Source: CALKXV01 sp965228905
Lineage (GTDB): Bacteria > Pseudomonadota > Alphaproteobacteria > Rhodobacterales > Rhodobacteraceae
Length of the DNA stretch: 64,000 nucleotides
Reading direction: 5' to 3'
NCBI GenBank assembly: GCA_965228905.1
Contig: CBDDII010000003.1
Location: forward strand, 1,426,001-1,490,000
Position 1 is the stretch's first letter. Each line of letters begins with the position of its first letter. Under the pieces are notes generated by a model. That model searched no databases, had not been told where the DNA came from, and saw nothing but the letters and a program-made list of their open reading frames with translations. Made by a program: the position numbers and the translations under genes. Of this stretch, positions 10,504 through 19,646 are shown one piece after another.

Positions 10504-11216
10504 GGGCAGCGGGCGTTATTGCGACAATCGTGGTGCTGATCGCGGGCTGTTCGACCGAGCTTGGTCCGGAATACGGCAATGGCCCGATCTTTCCGGTACA
10601 GGACGAGCTTCACGAATGGGTCACGCCCGACAAGGCCGATCCGAAATCGGATCGCGCCCCGGTCATCGCGGATCCGGTCGTCACCTTCCAACTGGAAGAG
10701 GGCGAACAACGCTCGGCATTGCTCTACGGCGACAAGTGGCGGACGGGCTTTCCGTTTCTGGCCGGTTTCGATCTGCGCATTGAGGGGGCATTGCCGGAAG
10801 ACCCCATCCTGATTTCAAGGTTTTTTCGATCTTCCGCCCCGGCAGCCGAACTTGTCACTATCGCGCTTGACGCCGAACGCGGCGTGACCTTTCGCGGGCA
10901 AACCTGCATTCCCGCCAGTGATCTCAACGACTGGAACCGTGTGGAATTCCGCATCAAGCTGACCGACCGCGACATCGGATACCTTGAAATCTTTTGCAAC
11001 CGCGAGCCGCTTTGGGGCGTGACCGAAACGCGTACGACCTTTGCCATTCCCTGCCGCCGCCGCGAAGGCTGCACTCAGGAACTGCCGCCGGGGCGTCCCA
11101 AGTTTCACTGGCACCTCGGCTTGATCGGGGCCAACCCCGTGGCGCAGGGCGTTACGCTGGAAATGCGACGCCTGCATCAGCGCGAGTTGCTCTACGTCCC
11201 GAACCGGATCGAATAG
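10500..11216 (+). CDS. Hypothetical lipoprotein
   Basis: A 238-residue protein with a short lipoprotein signal: MRAAGVIATIVVLIAGC, with LIAGC as lipobox and C17 as the predicted lipidated cysteine. The mature part is rich in beta-type sequence and has four later cysteines (in GQTCIPASD, EIFCNREP and FAIPCRRREGCTQE). I do not recognise the family. The start overlaps the desaturase stop by four bases, which makes it the second gene of a two-gene operon and hints at an envelope or lipid-linked role. Confidence is high that it is a gene and low as to what it does. Confidence 0.75.
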   Translation: MRAAGVIATIVVLIAGCSTELGPEYGNGPIFPVQDELHEWVTPDKADPKSDRAPVIADPVVTFQLEEGEQRSALLYGDKWRTGFPFLAGFDLRIEGALPEDPILISRFFRSSAPAAELVTIALDAERGVTFRGQTCIPASDLNDWNRVEFRIKLTDRDIGYLEIFCNREPLWGVTETRTTFAIPCRRREGCTQELPPGRPKFHWHLGLIGANPVAQGVTLEMRRLHQRELLYVPNRIE

Positions 11217-11220
11217 CGGC

Positions 11221-14200
11221 CTATTCCTGCAAGCTGCGCACTTCCAGCGACCCGTCCTTCCGCGACACCATTGCGAGCGCCGCCGCGTGGGCCGCCGCCG
11301 CCGTGGTGAAATAGGGGATCTTGTCCATCAGGGTCACGTTGCGCATCGACCGCGAATCCTCGATGGCGCGCGCACCTTCAGTCGTGTTCATGACCAGCGA
11401 CACCTCGCCGTCCTTCATCACGTCGATCACCGTGCGCCCGCCCTCATAGGCCTTGTTGACCACCTTCGACGGCACGCCGTTGTCATTCAGGAACTTCGCC
11501 GTGCCACGGGTGGCAAGGATGTTCAGCCCCAACTCGTGCAGCATCTCAGCGGTTTCGATAAACTGGTCGGTCTTGTCGGCATCGCGGATCGACATGAAGA
11601 CGGTGCCGGCCTCGGGCAGGGTGGACCCCGCGCCAAGCTGCGCTTTCAAGAATGCGCGAGCAAAGCTCTTGTCCCAGCCCATGACCTCGCCGGTCGACCG
11701 CATCTCGGGGCCGAGAAGTGTGTCGACGCCGGGGAAACGGGCAAAGGGAAGCACCGCCTCTTTCACCGAATACCAGGGCGTGCGGAAATCCTTCAAAGTC
11801 ATCGGATCGCGCTTGGTTTCCTCGGTCGCCATCGGGAAGGTCGACAGTTTCTCGCCCGCCATCAGACGCGCGGCGATCGAGGCGATGGCGCTGTCGGTGG
11901 CCTTGGCAACGAAAGGCACGGTGCGCGAGGCACGGGGGTTCACCTCGATCAGGTAAACCTCGCCGTCCTTGATCGCGTATTGCACGTTCATCAACCCGAC
12001 GACGTTCAGCGCCTTTGCCAGCGCCTCGGTCTGGCGGGTCAGTTCGGCAATCACCTCTTCTGACAGGGTGTGCGGCGGCAGGGAGCAGGCGCTGTCGCCC
12101 GAATGCACACCGGCCTCTTCGATGTGTTCCATGATGCCCGAGACATGCACTGCCTCGCCATCGCAAAGCGCGTCCACGTCCACCTCGGTCGCACCGTCCA
12201 GATAGCTGTCCAGCAACACGGGGCTGTCACCCGAAACGACGACCGCCTCGCGGATGTAGCGTTCCAACTGCGCCGTATCGCGCACGATCTCCATCGCGCG
12301 ACCGCCAAGCACGTAAGAGGGCCGGATCACCAGCGGATAGCCGATCTCTTTCGCCGCTTCCATCGCCTCGGCATCGGTATGCGCAATGGCATTCTTGGGC
12401 TGCTTCAGGTCCAGACGGTTCACAAGATCCTGGAAACGCTCGCGATCTTCGGCCAGGTCGATGGCGTCCGGCGTCGTGCCAAGGATCGGGATACCCTCGG
12501 CCTCCAGCGCATTGGCCAGCTTCAGCGGAGTCTGCCCGCCGAACTGGACGATCACGCCATGGAGCGTGCCGTTTTCCTGTTCGACCCGCAGGATTTCCAT
12601 GACGTGTTCAAACGTCAGCGGCTCGAAGTACAAACGATCCGAGGTGTCATAGTCGGTGCTGACCGTCTCGGGGTTGCAGTTGACCATGATCGTTTCATAG
12701 CCAACCTCGGAAAGCGCGAAACAGGCGTGGCAACAGCAATAGTCGAACTCGATCCCTTGCCCGATCCGGTTCGGACCGCCACCAAGGATGACAACCTTCT
12801 TGCGATCCGACGGACGCGCCTCGCATTCCACATCCCCCATGACGGGTTCTTCATAGGTCGAATACATGTAGGGCGTCTGCGCTTCGAACTCGGCCGCGCA
12901 TGTGTCGATCCGCTTGAAGACGGCGTTGACGCCAAGGTTCCGGCGGGCGCGGCGGACGTTGTCTTCGTCGCGGCCAGTAAGCGTGGCAAGACGCGCGTCG
13001 GTGAAACCCATCATCTTCAGATGCCGCAAGCCTTCGTCGTTCACGGGCAACCCGTTGGTGCGGACCTCTTCCTCGGCCTCGATGATCTCGCGGATGCGGG
13101 CCAGGAACCAGGGATCGAAACTGGTGACGGCCTGAATGTCGTCGTCGGACAGCCCGTGGCGCATGGCCTGGGCGATGGTGCGCAGACGATCCGGCGTTTG
13201 CCTGGCAAGGGCGGCTGTGATGGCGGCCTTGTCCTGATCGGCACCGGGAATTTCGATTTCGTCGAACCCCGTCAGGCCGGTTTCCATCGAGGCCAGCGCC
13301 TTTTGCATGGATTCGTGGAAGGTCCGCCCGATGGCCATCGCCTCGCCCACGGATTTCATCGCGGTTGTCAGGTAGGGTTCGCTGCCGGGGAACTTTTCGA
13401 AAGCAAAGCGCGGGATCTTGGTAACGACATAGTCAATCGTCGGCTCAAACGACGCGGGCGTCACCCTTGTGATGTCGTTGTCCAACTCGTCCAACGTAAA
13501 ACCCACGGCCAGTTTCGCCGCGATCTTGGCAATGGGGAAACCCGTCGCCTTCGACGCCAGCGCCGAAGACCGCGACACGCGCGGGTTCATCTCGATGACG
13601 ACCATGCGGCCATCAGCGGGGTTCACGGCCCATTGCACGTTCGACCCGCCGGTTTCCACGCCAATCTCGCGCAACACGGCGATCGAGGCCGTGCGCATCA
13701 TCTGGTATTCCTTGTCGGTCAGGGTCAGGGCAGGGGCCACGGTGATGCTGTCGCCCGTATGCACGCCCATGGGATCGACGTTTTCGATGGAGCAGACGAT
13801 GATCGCGTTGTCCGCCTTGTCGCGGACGACCTCCATCTCGTATTCCTTCCAGCCCAGCAGGCTTTCGTCGACAAGGATCTGCGCCACGGGCGAGGCTTCC
13901 AGCCCCCTGCGGCAAATTTCGAAATATTCGTCGCGGTTATAGGCCACGCCGCCGCCGGTGCCGCCAAGGGTGAAGGCGGGGCGGATGATCGCGGGCAGGC
14001 CGACCTCTTCCAGCGCCGCCATCGCGTTTTCCAGACCCTTGGCGATGTCATAACGCCCGCTGGCGTCTTTCGGAGCATCGACAATAGCCGCGCGCGGGTT
14101 TTCAAGGTTCAGCCGGTCCATGGCCTCGCGGAACAGCTTGCGGTCCTCGGCCATTTCGATGGCGTCGCGCTTGGCCCCGATCATCTCGACGCCGAATTTT

Positions 14201-14526
14201 TCCAAAACGCCCATTTCCTCAAGCGCAAGCGAGGTGTTGAGGCCCGTCTGCCCGCCCATGGTCGGCAACAGCGCGTCGGGGCGTTCCTTTTCGATGATGC
14301 GGGCGACCACCTCGGGTGTGATCGGTTCGATATAGGTGGCATCCGCCAACCCCGGATCGGTCATGATCGTCGCGGGGTTCGAGTTCACCAGGATCACCCG
14401 GTAACCTTCCTCGCGCAGGGCCTTGCAGGCCTGTGCCCCGGAATAGTCGAACTCGCAGGCCTGCCCGATGACAATGGGACCGGCTCCGATAATCATGATC
14501 GACTTGATGTCGGTTCTCTTGGGCAT
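11221..14526 (-). CDS. carB: Carbamoyl-phosphate synthase large subunit
   Basis: CarB makes carbamoyl phosphate from bicarbonate, ATP and glutamine-derived ammonia for arginine and pyrimidine synthesis. The 1101-residue protein shows duplicated ATP-grasp halves, each opening with an IGxGP-type loop (IIGAGPIVIGQACEFDYSG and ILGGGPNRIGQGIEFDY). A C-terminal MGS-like regulatory domain contains ILATRGTAKFLND. The start MPKRTDIKSI was chosen because homology begins there; 291 bases of open frame upstream are not part of the gene. A plausible promoter lies 35-62 bases upstream. The small subunit carA is not in the window. Confidence 0.97.
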   Translation of the reverse strand: MPKRTDIKSIMIIGAGPIVIGQACEFDYSGAQACKALREEGYRVILVNSNPATIMTDPGLADATYIEPITPEVVARIIEKERPDALLPTMGGQTGLNTSLALEEMGVLEKFGVEMIGAKRDAIEMAEDRKLFREAMDRLNLENPRAAIVDAPKDASGRYDIAKGLENAMAALEEVGLPAIIRPAFTLGGTGGGVAYNRDEYFEICRRGLEASPVAQILVDESLLGWKEYEMEVVRDKADNAIIVCSIENVDPMGVHTGDSITVAPALTLTDKEYQMMRTASIAVLREIGVETGGSNVQWAVNPADGRMVVIEMNPRVSRSSALASKATGFPIAKIAAKLAVGFTLDELDNDITRVTPASFEPTIDYVVTKIPRFAFEKFPGSEPYLTTAMKSVGEAMAIGRTFHESMQKALASMETGLTGFDEIEIPGADQDKAAITAALARQTPDRLRTIAQAMRHGLSDDDIQAVTSFDPWFLARIREIIEAEEEVRTNGLPVNDEGLRHLKMMGFTDARLATLTGRDEDNVRRARRNLGVNAVFKRIDTCAAEFEAQTPYMYSTYEEPVMGDVECEARPSDRKKVVILGGGPNRIGQGIEFDYCCCHACFALSEVGYETIMVNCNPETVSTDYDTSDRLYFEPLTFEHVMEILRVEQENGTLHGVIVQFGGQTPLKLANALEAEGIPILGTTPDAIDLAEDRERFQDLVNRLDLKQPKNAIAHTDAEAMEAAKEIGYPLVIRPSYVLGGRAMEIVRDTAQLERYIREAVVVSGDSPVLLDSYLDGATEVDVDALCDGEAVHVSGIMEHIEEAGVHSGDSACSLPPHTLSEEVIAELTRQTEALAKALNVVGLMNVQYAIKDGEVYLIEVNPRASRTVPFVAKATDSAIASIAARLMAGEKLSTFPMATEETKRDPMTLKDFRTPWYSVKEAVLPFARFPGVDTLLGPEMRSTGEVMGWDKSFARAFLKAQLGAGSTLPEAGTVFMSIRDADKTDQFIETAEMLHELGLNILATRGTAKFLNDNGVPSKVVNKAYEGGRTVIDVMKDGEVSLVMNTTEGARAIEDSRSMRNVTLMDKIPYFTTAAAAHAAALAMVSRKDGSLEVRSLQE

Positions 14527-14560
14527 CGGCGGCTCCCCGGGTTGGCGCAAATTGTCCTGC

Positions 14561-14588
14561 GTTATAGGGATTGCCGGTCCGGGTGCAA
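14561..14588 (-). promoter_or_regulatory. Candidate carB promoter
   Basis: Read on the minus strand, TTGCAC (14583-14588) and TATAAC (14561-14566) are separated by 16 bases. They place a transcription start near 14554 and a leader of about 28 bases ahead of the carB ATG. The match to a housekeeping sigma-70 promoter is good for a GC-rich genome. Not experimentally supported. Confidence 0.5.
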
Positions 14589-14725
14589 GGGGCGATCCGC
14601 AGATGAAATCCCGCTTTTCCAAACCACCGTTATTGTGCGCGATCCGGCAACAAAAGCGCCCCCAAGCCCTATTGTTGACACATTCTGATCCTAGCCAATC
14701 CCAAACAGGCAATGCGCGGGACCGA

Positions 14726-16570
14726 ATGACGAAATCTCCCTCATGGCTCCTCTGGGCGTCAGGCGCGGGGCTTTTGCTCTTTGCCATCCTTCTTGCACGT
14801 CCCGGTGTTTTCACCATCGACGAGGTGATCTACCTCTTCGCAGCCGACAGTTTTCGTCTCACCGGTTCCCTGTCCCTCGACAATGGCTGGAACCTCGCTG
14901 CTTCGCGCGACCTGCGCTGGACCGACCTGTTGACGCTTGGGCCGAATGGGCTGACTTCGCAATATCCGGTCGGCAGCGCGGTGGTCTGGGCGCCGTTGAT
15001 TTCGCTTCTGGGGGTCAAGGGCGCGATCTATCTGAACACCCTGGCGACGGTTCTTGCCGTCTTTGCGGTTCATGCGCTGGCCATGCAGAGTCTTCAGGAT
15101 CGGGCGGCGGCGCGATTTGCGGCCCTCTTGTTCCTCTTCGGCACGTTCGCACTTGAATACGCCTTCGGATACTGGCCCCACGCGATTTCCGTCCTCACCG
15201 TTACCGCAAGCCTGCTCTACCTGATGAAAGCCCTGGAGAGTGAGGGCCGGGCATTTCACCTTGCGGCCATCGCCGGGCTGATCCTTGGGGTCGGATTGCT
15301 GTTCCGCCTCGACACCGTGCTGTGCCTGCCTGCATTCGCCGCGATCGCCCTGTTGTTCGCCGCCCGTCCCTTCGCCGTCGCCTGCGGGGGCGTGATCGGA
15401 ACTCTGCCGGCCTTTGCCATCCTCGCCCTCACGAATTTCGAAAAGTTCGGCAGCTACAACCCGCTGTCCTACGGCGGCAAATCCGGCACGACCAATCTTG
15501 CCGGGTATCTGCCCTTCATGCTGCTGCTCGTCGCGGGTTTCCTGGCCCTTCTTGCCTGGCGGTTTCGTCGCCCCGCCAACCCGCGCCCCTGGCTGGTCGC
15601 CCTCGCCGCCCTCGCGGCACTGGCCGTCATCGCCCTGCCGCCGCTGCGAAACATCGCACTTCAATGGGCCTCGGGCGCTTTCGACCTTTTGATCGATTCG
15701 AGGGGGATCGAACCGGGGCGCGGCGATGTTCAAAGACTGGCCGACGGCACCACCGCATTCTGGGGCCTGCCGAAAAAGGCCATGGCCCAAAGCCTGCCCT
15801 GGTTGGGCATCCTGGTGCTTTTGTTCAGCCCGACGGCCTGGAAAAAGTCGCCACGAACATTCGCGATCTTCCTGTTGTTCGCGGCAATCTTCACATTCCC
15901 CTTCCTGATCCGGTCCTGGCACGGGGGCCTCAGCCTCAACATGCGGTACTTCCTGCCGCTGACACCGCTCTTGTCGGTCATGGGGGCCGCGCTGATCCTT
16001 GATCTGGGCAAAGAGTTTTCAAACGCCAAAAGACTGCTGCTCTGGTCCGGCATTTTCGGTTTCCTCGTATCCGCGCTCTGGACGATCCTTTTGCCCTCCA
16101 GCATCGCGGGCGCCCATCAGATCCTGTCGCTATACCTCTTTGCCTTCCTCGCCGTGCTGGCCTTCGCCGCGATCTTTGCGAAGCAAGCACTCGCAAGGCC
16201 GCTGTTCCTGGTGTCGGGCCTCGCCATCGGGATTTCCGTCTTCAACACCCTGACCGACACGGCCCTTGCGCAACTGCGCCGGGAAGGGCGGGGCGTGCTT
16301 GTCGATTTCGACAGCCGATATGACGGCAAGGTGCTGATCTATGAAACCATGCTGCGCTCTGCACTGCTTGACCCGGACCAGATCGTCGCCATCTCGCAGC
16401 CAAGTCGGGGCGGCGCGGATGTTGCCCTGGTGGAAGCCGCGCTTCAGAACGGCTATCGCGTGTTGATGCCCGATCTCATGGCCGAAGCCTTCGCGAATGC
16501 CCATCCCCACCTCACCTGGGAAGATGTCGAAGGCCCCGTGGATCTGGCCGAGGTGCGCCGGAAAAGGTGA
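14726..16570 (+). CDS. Polytopic membrane protein, possible GT-C glycosyltransferase
   Basis: A 614-residue protein with roughly a dozen hydrophobic helices covering most of its length and a soluble C-terminal segment of about 85 residues. Near the N-terminus the first extracytoplasmic loop contains the acidic pair in FTIDEVIYLF. This is reminiscent of lipid-linked-sugar GT-C transferases (ArnT/PMT type), where such a loop carries the catalytic aspartate or glutamate. I do not recognise a specific family, so a glycosyltransferase role is inference. It is transcribed divergently from carB and followed after 64 bases by aspS, which has its own promoter. The ATG giving MTKSPSWLLW was chosen over an upstream start that would run into carB. 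Confidence 0.72.
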   Translation: MTKSPSWLLWASGAGLLLFAILLARPGVFTIDEVIYLFAADSFRLTGSLSLDNGWNLAASRDLRWTDLLTLGPNGLTSQYPVGSAVVWAPLISLLGVKGAIYLNTLATVLAVFAVHALAMQSLQDRAAARFAALLFLFGTFALEYAFGYWPHAISVLTVTASLLYLMKALESEGRAFHLAAIAGLILGVGLLFRLDTVLCLPAFAAIALLFAARPFAVACGGVIGTLPAFAILALTNFEKFGSYNPLSYGGKSGTTNLAGYLPFMLLLVAGFLALLAWRFRRPANPRPWLVALAALAALAVIALPPLRNIALQWASGAFDLLIDSRGIEPGRGDVQRLADGTTAFWGLPKKAMAQSLPWLGILVLLFSPTAWKKSPRTFAIFLLFAAIFTFPFLIRSWHGGLSLNMRYFLPLTPLLSVMGAALILDLGKEFSNAKRLLLWSGIFGFLVSALWTILLPSSIAGAHQILSLYLFAFLAVLAFAAIFAKQALARPLFLVSGLAIGISVFNTLTDTALAQLRREGRGVLVDFDSRYDGKVLIYETMLRSALLDPDQIVAISQPSRGGADVALVEAALQNGYRVLMPDLMAEAFANAHPHLTWEDVEGPVDLAEVRRKR

Positions 16571-16577
16571 ACTTTGC

Positions 16578-16606
16578 TTGACTTCCGGGGCCTGCCCATG
16601 TGTATC
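16578..16606 (+). promoter_or_regulatory. Candidate aspS promoter
   Basis: TTGACT (16578-16583) and TGTATC (16601-16606) are spaced by 17 bases, with a predicted start near 16613, about 20 bases ahead of the aspS ATG. AAGGA serves as ribosome binding site. The -35 matches five of six consensus bases. Confidence 0.5.
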
Positions 16607-16634
16607 GGCGCTCTGAACAACAAGGACGCCTGAC

Positions 16635-18419
16635 ATGCACGCCTTTCGCAGCCACACCTGCGCCGAATTGAACGCCTCGAACGAAGGCGAAACCGTTCGC
16701 CTTGCCGGATGGGTCCACCGTATCCGCGACCACGGCGGCGTCCTGTTCATCGACCTGCGCGATCACTACGGCATCACCCAGGTGCTGTGCGATCCCGACA
16801 GCCCGGTCTTTGCCGAGGTGGAAAAGGTGCGCTCGGAATGGTGCATCCGCATCGACGGCAACGTCAAAGCCCGCGCCGCGGACCTCGTGAACCCCAAGAT
16901 CCCGACGGGCGAGATCGAGGTGTTCATCCGCGACATGGAAGTCCTTGGACCGGCAGAAGAATTGCCGCTGATCGTCTTCGGCGACCAGGAATACCCCGAG
17001 GAAACCCGCCTCAGCTATCGCTTCCTCGACCTGCGCCGCGAGGCGATGCAGGAAAACATGAAGCTGCGCTCGGATGTCGTCGCCTCCATGCGCCGCCGGA
17101 TGTGGGATCAGGGGTTCCGCGAGCATCAGACGCCGATCATCACGGCCTCGAGCCCCGAGGGCGCGCGGGATTTCCTTGTCCCTTCGCGTTTGCATCCCGG
17201 CAAATTCTACGCCCTGCCGCAGGCCCCGCAGCAGTTCAAACAGCTTTTGATGGTCTCGGGCTTTGACAAGTATTTCCAGATCGCCCCCTGTTTCCGCGAC
17301 GAAGACCCGCGCGCCGACCGCTCGCCAACCGACTTTTACCAGTTGGACATGGAAATGAGCTTTGTCGAACAACAGGATGTTTTCGATACGATTTCCCCGG
17401 TGCTGGCGGGCGTCTTCGAGGAATTCGGCGGCGGTCGCAAGGTCGATGCCCCGGCCGACTGGCCACAGATTTCCTATCGCGACGCCGCGAAATGGTACGG
17501 CACCGACAAGCCCGACTTGCGCAACCCGATCAAGATGCAGGACGTGTCGGAACACTTCCGTGGCTCGGGCTTTGCGATCTTTGCGAAAATCCTCGAACAG
17601 GACGGCACAGAGATCCGCGCCATCCCCGCGCCCACTGGCGGGTCGCGCAAGTTCTGCGACCGGATGAACGCCTTTGCCCAGAAAGAGGGTCTGCCGGGGA
17701 TGGGGTATATCTTTTGGCGCGACCAGGGCGAAGGCATGGAAGCCGCAGGCCCGCTCGCCAAGAACATCGGCCCCGAACGCACCGAAGCCATCCGCCAGCA
17801 ACTCGGCCTCGGCGTCGGCGACGCGGCCTTCTTCCTGGGCGGCAAGGCCAAGGCCTTTGAAACCGTGGCGGGCAAGGCGCGGGTCGTCATCGGCGACGAA
17901 TTGGGCCTGACCGAAACCGACCGTTTCGCCTTTGCCTGGATCGTCGACTTCCCGATCTACGAGCGGGACGAGGAAACCGGCAAGGTCGACTTCGAACACA
18001 ACCCGTTCTCCATGCCGCAAGGCGGGATGAAGGCACTCGAAGGCGATCCGCTGGACGTTCTGGGCTATCAATACGATCTGGCCTGCAACGGCTATGAACT
18101 GGTCTCGGGCGCGATCCGGAACCACCGCCCGGAAATCATGTTCAAGGCCTTCGAAATCGCAGGTTATGGCGAGGACGAGGTCAGGAAACGCTTTGGCGGC
18201 ATGGTCAACGCCTTCCGTTTCGGCGCACCGCCCCACGGCGGCTGCGCGGCGGGCATCGACCGGATCGTCATGCTTTTGGCGGACGAGGCGAACATTCGTG
18301 AGGTCATCCTGTTCCCGATGAACCAGCGGGCCGAGGACCTGATGATGGACGCCCCGTCCGAGCCGACGAACGAGCAGTTGCGCGAATTGCGCCTGCGCGT
18401 CCTGCCGCCCGAAGACTGA
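16635..18419 (+). CDS. aspS: Aspartate--tRNA ligase
   Basis: A class II aminoacyl-tRNA synthetase charging tRNA-Asp, possibly also tRNA-Asn as in many alphaproteobacteria. At 594 residues it has the bacterial architecture. The N-terminal OB anticodon-binding domain (RLAGWVHRIRDHGGVLFIDLRD) is followed by the catalytic core with motif 2 (CFRDEDPRADR) and motif 3 (GGCAAGIDRIVM). An inserted GAD domain carries an active-site extension. The start is preceded by AAGGACGCCTGAC. Its stop overlaps the DUF1993 start by one base, indicating coupling. Confidence 0.97.
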   Translation: MHAFRSHTCAELNASNEGETVRLAGWVHRIRDHGGVLFIDLRDHYGITQVLCDPDSPVFAEVEKVRSEWCIRIDGNVKARAADLVNPKIPTGEIEVFIRDMEVLGPAEELPLIVFGDQEYPEETRLSYRFLDLRREAMQENMKLRSDVVASMRRRMWDQGFREHQTPIITASSPEGARDFLVPSRLHPGKFYALPQAPQQFKQLLMVSGFDKYFQIAPCFRDEDPRADRSPTDFYQLDMEMSFVEQQDVFDTISPVLAGVFEEFGGGRKVDAPADWPQISYRDAAKWYGTDKPDLRNPIKMQDVSEHFRGSGFAIFAKILEQDGTEIRAIPAPTGGSRKFCDRMNAFAQKEGLPGMGYIFWRDQGEGMEAAGPLAKNIGPERTEAIRQQLGLGVGDAAFFLGGKAKAFETVAGKARVVIGDELGLTETDRFAFAWIVDFPIYERDEETGKVDFEHNPFSMPQGGMKALEGDPLDVLGYQYDLACNGYELVSGAIRNHRPEIMFKAFEIAGYGEDEVRKRFGGMVNAFRFGAPPHGGCAAGIDRIVMLLADEANIREVILFPMNQRAEDLMMDAPSEPTNEQLRELRLRVLPPED

Positions 18420-18922
18420 TGCCACCGCTCTACGTCGCTTGCGTTCCGGTCTTTCGCCACTACCTCGAACGTGCCCGGCAGTTGGTCGTGCGCGTCGAGG
18501 GCAAACCCGAGGTCCTCTCTGCCCGCCTTGCCCCCGACATGTTCACGGCAGGCGAACAATTCGCGACAGCCGCCGGTTTCGCGCTGCGGGTCGCCTATCC
18601 ACTGGCGGGCGAGGCTGTGCCGGACTTCCCGCAACTTGGCACCGACGCGCCCGGCCTGAAGGCCCGGATCAGCTTTGCCGAGGAACGGCTGACCGACCTT
18701 TCACCAGACGCCTTCGAAAGCGCCGAAACCCGTCGCATCCAGCACCGCGCGGGCTTTGCCGAACTGGATCAGACCGGCCCGGATTTCCTACACCGTTTTG
18801 GAATGCCGAACTTTATGTTCCACCTGTCCATGGGTTTCGCCATCCTGCGCCAGAACGACATCGACATCGGCAAGGCCGACTTTGACGGCCAGCACGATTA
18901 CCCCCAGGGCTTTCGCTTCTGA
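18419..18922 (+). CDS. DUF1993 family protein
   Basis: A 167-residue protein matching DUF1993 by the motif ARLAPDMFTAGEQ, with a conserved HYLERARQLV helix before it and FHLSMGFAILRQNDIDIGKADF at the end. The family resembles DinB-like four-helix bundles; the biochemical function is not known. It starts on the last base of the aspS stop and is followed after 43 bases by a GNAT gene, so expression probably follows aspS. Confidence 0.82.
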   Translation: MPPLYVACVPVFRHYLERARQLVVRVEGKPEVLSARLAPDMFTAGEQFATAAGFALRVAYPLAGEAVPDFPQLGTDAPGLKARISFAEERLTDLSPDAFESAETRRIQHRAGFAELDQTGPDFLHRFGMPNFMFHLSMGFAILRQNDIDIGKADFDGQHDYPQGFRF

Positions 18923-18965
18923 CACCGGGCTTGATCCGGGGCTGTGAACCGTCCATCAAACGCCC

Positions 18966-19646
18966 ATGACGCTTGAAAACTGGACACCGCCGCCCTTGCC
19001 GCCCCGCGCGCCGATCAAGGGCCGCTATGCGACGCTGGAACCGCTGGAGGCGGCGCATACGGCGGCGCTTTGGCCGGCGCAAAGCGACCCCGAAACCTGG
19101 CGATATATCCCAGTTGGCCCCTTTGGCTCACAGGCCGAGTTCTCCGATTGGGTCGAAAGTGTGCGCTCCGCCGCCGACCCCATGCAATTCGCCGTCCGCA
19201 TGGAGAGCGGCCAGCTTGGCGGCACGCTCAGCCTCATGCGGATCACCCCCGCCGCCGGAACCGCCGAAGTGGGCTACATCGTCTTCACCCCGCGCCTGCA
19301 ACGCACCCGCGAAGCGACCGAGGCGGTCTATCTGACCATCAAATGGGCCTTCGAGGCGGGCTATCGCCGTTTCGAATGGAAATGCGACGCCGCCAACCTT
19401 CCGTCGCGCCGGGCCGCCGAACGCTTCGGCTTTTCCTACGAAGGCACGTTTCGCCAGGCCGCCGTCGTCAAGGGCCGGAACCGCGACACCGCCTGGTTCG
19501 CCGCGATCGACAAGGAATGGCCCGCCCTGCAAGCGGCCTTTGAAACCTGGCTCGACCCGTCGAACTTCGACCATATGGGTCAGCAGAAAACCCGCCTTGC
19601 CGATCTAACCGCGCCGATCCTAGTTTCACGGGATCCGGGGCTATGA
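18966..19646 (+). CDS. GNAT family N-acetyltransferase (RimJ/RimL-like)
   Basis: A 226-residue acetyltransferase of the GNAT superfamily, RimJ/RimL subgroup. The core shows ETWRYIPVGPFGS, then AEVGYIVFTPRLQRTREATEA (acetyl-CoA-binding motif A region) and CDAANLPSRRAAERFGFSYEGTFR, where the RAAERFGF helix is typical. About 25 C-terminal residues extend past the normal fold end. Its stop overlaps the start of the endonuclease-like gene by four bases, so those two are translationally coupled. The substrate is unknown. Confidence 0.85.
   Translation: MTLENWTPPPLPPRAPIKGRYATLEPLEAAHTAALWPAQSDPETWRYIPVGPFGSQAEFSDWVESVRSAADPMQFAVRMESGQLGGTLSLMRITPAAGTAEVGYIVFTPRLQRTREATEAVYLTIKWAFEAGYRRFEWKCDAANLPSRRAAERFGFSYEGTFRQAAVVKGRNRDTAWFAAIDKEWPALQAAFETWLDPSNFDHMGQQKTRLADLTAPILVSRDPGL

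Noticed and set aside
12070..14688. Long open frame (872 codons) on the strand opposite carB
   Set aside because: It lies wholly antisense to carB, has low-complexity Arg/His/Gly-rich composition typical of GC-rich shadow frames, and matches no family.
14675..14703. Perfect TTGACA as promoter for the GT-C-like gene
   Set aside because: At 17 bases spacing the -10 would be ATCCCA-like, which is too poor to call a promoter, although it cannot be excluded with another sigma factor.
16512..18425. Open frame of 637 codons opposite aspS
   Set aside because: Exactly antisense to a fully conserved aspartyl-tRNA synthetase; shadow of codon bias.
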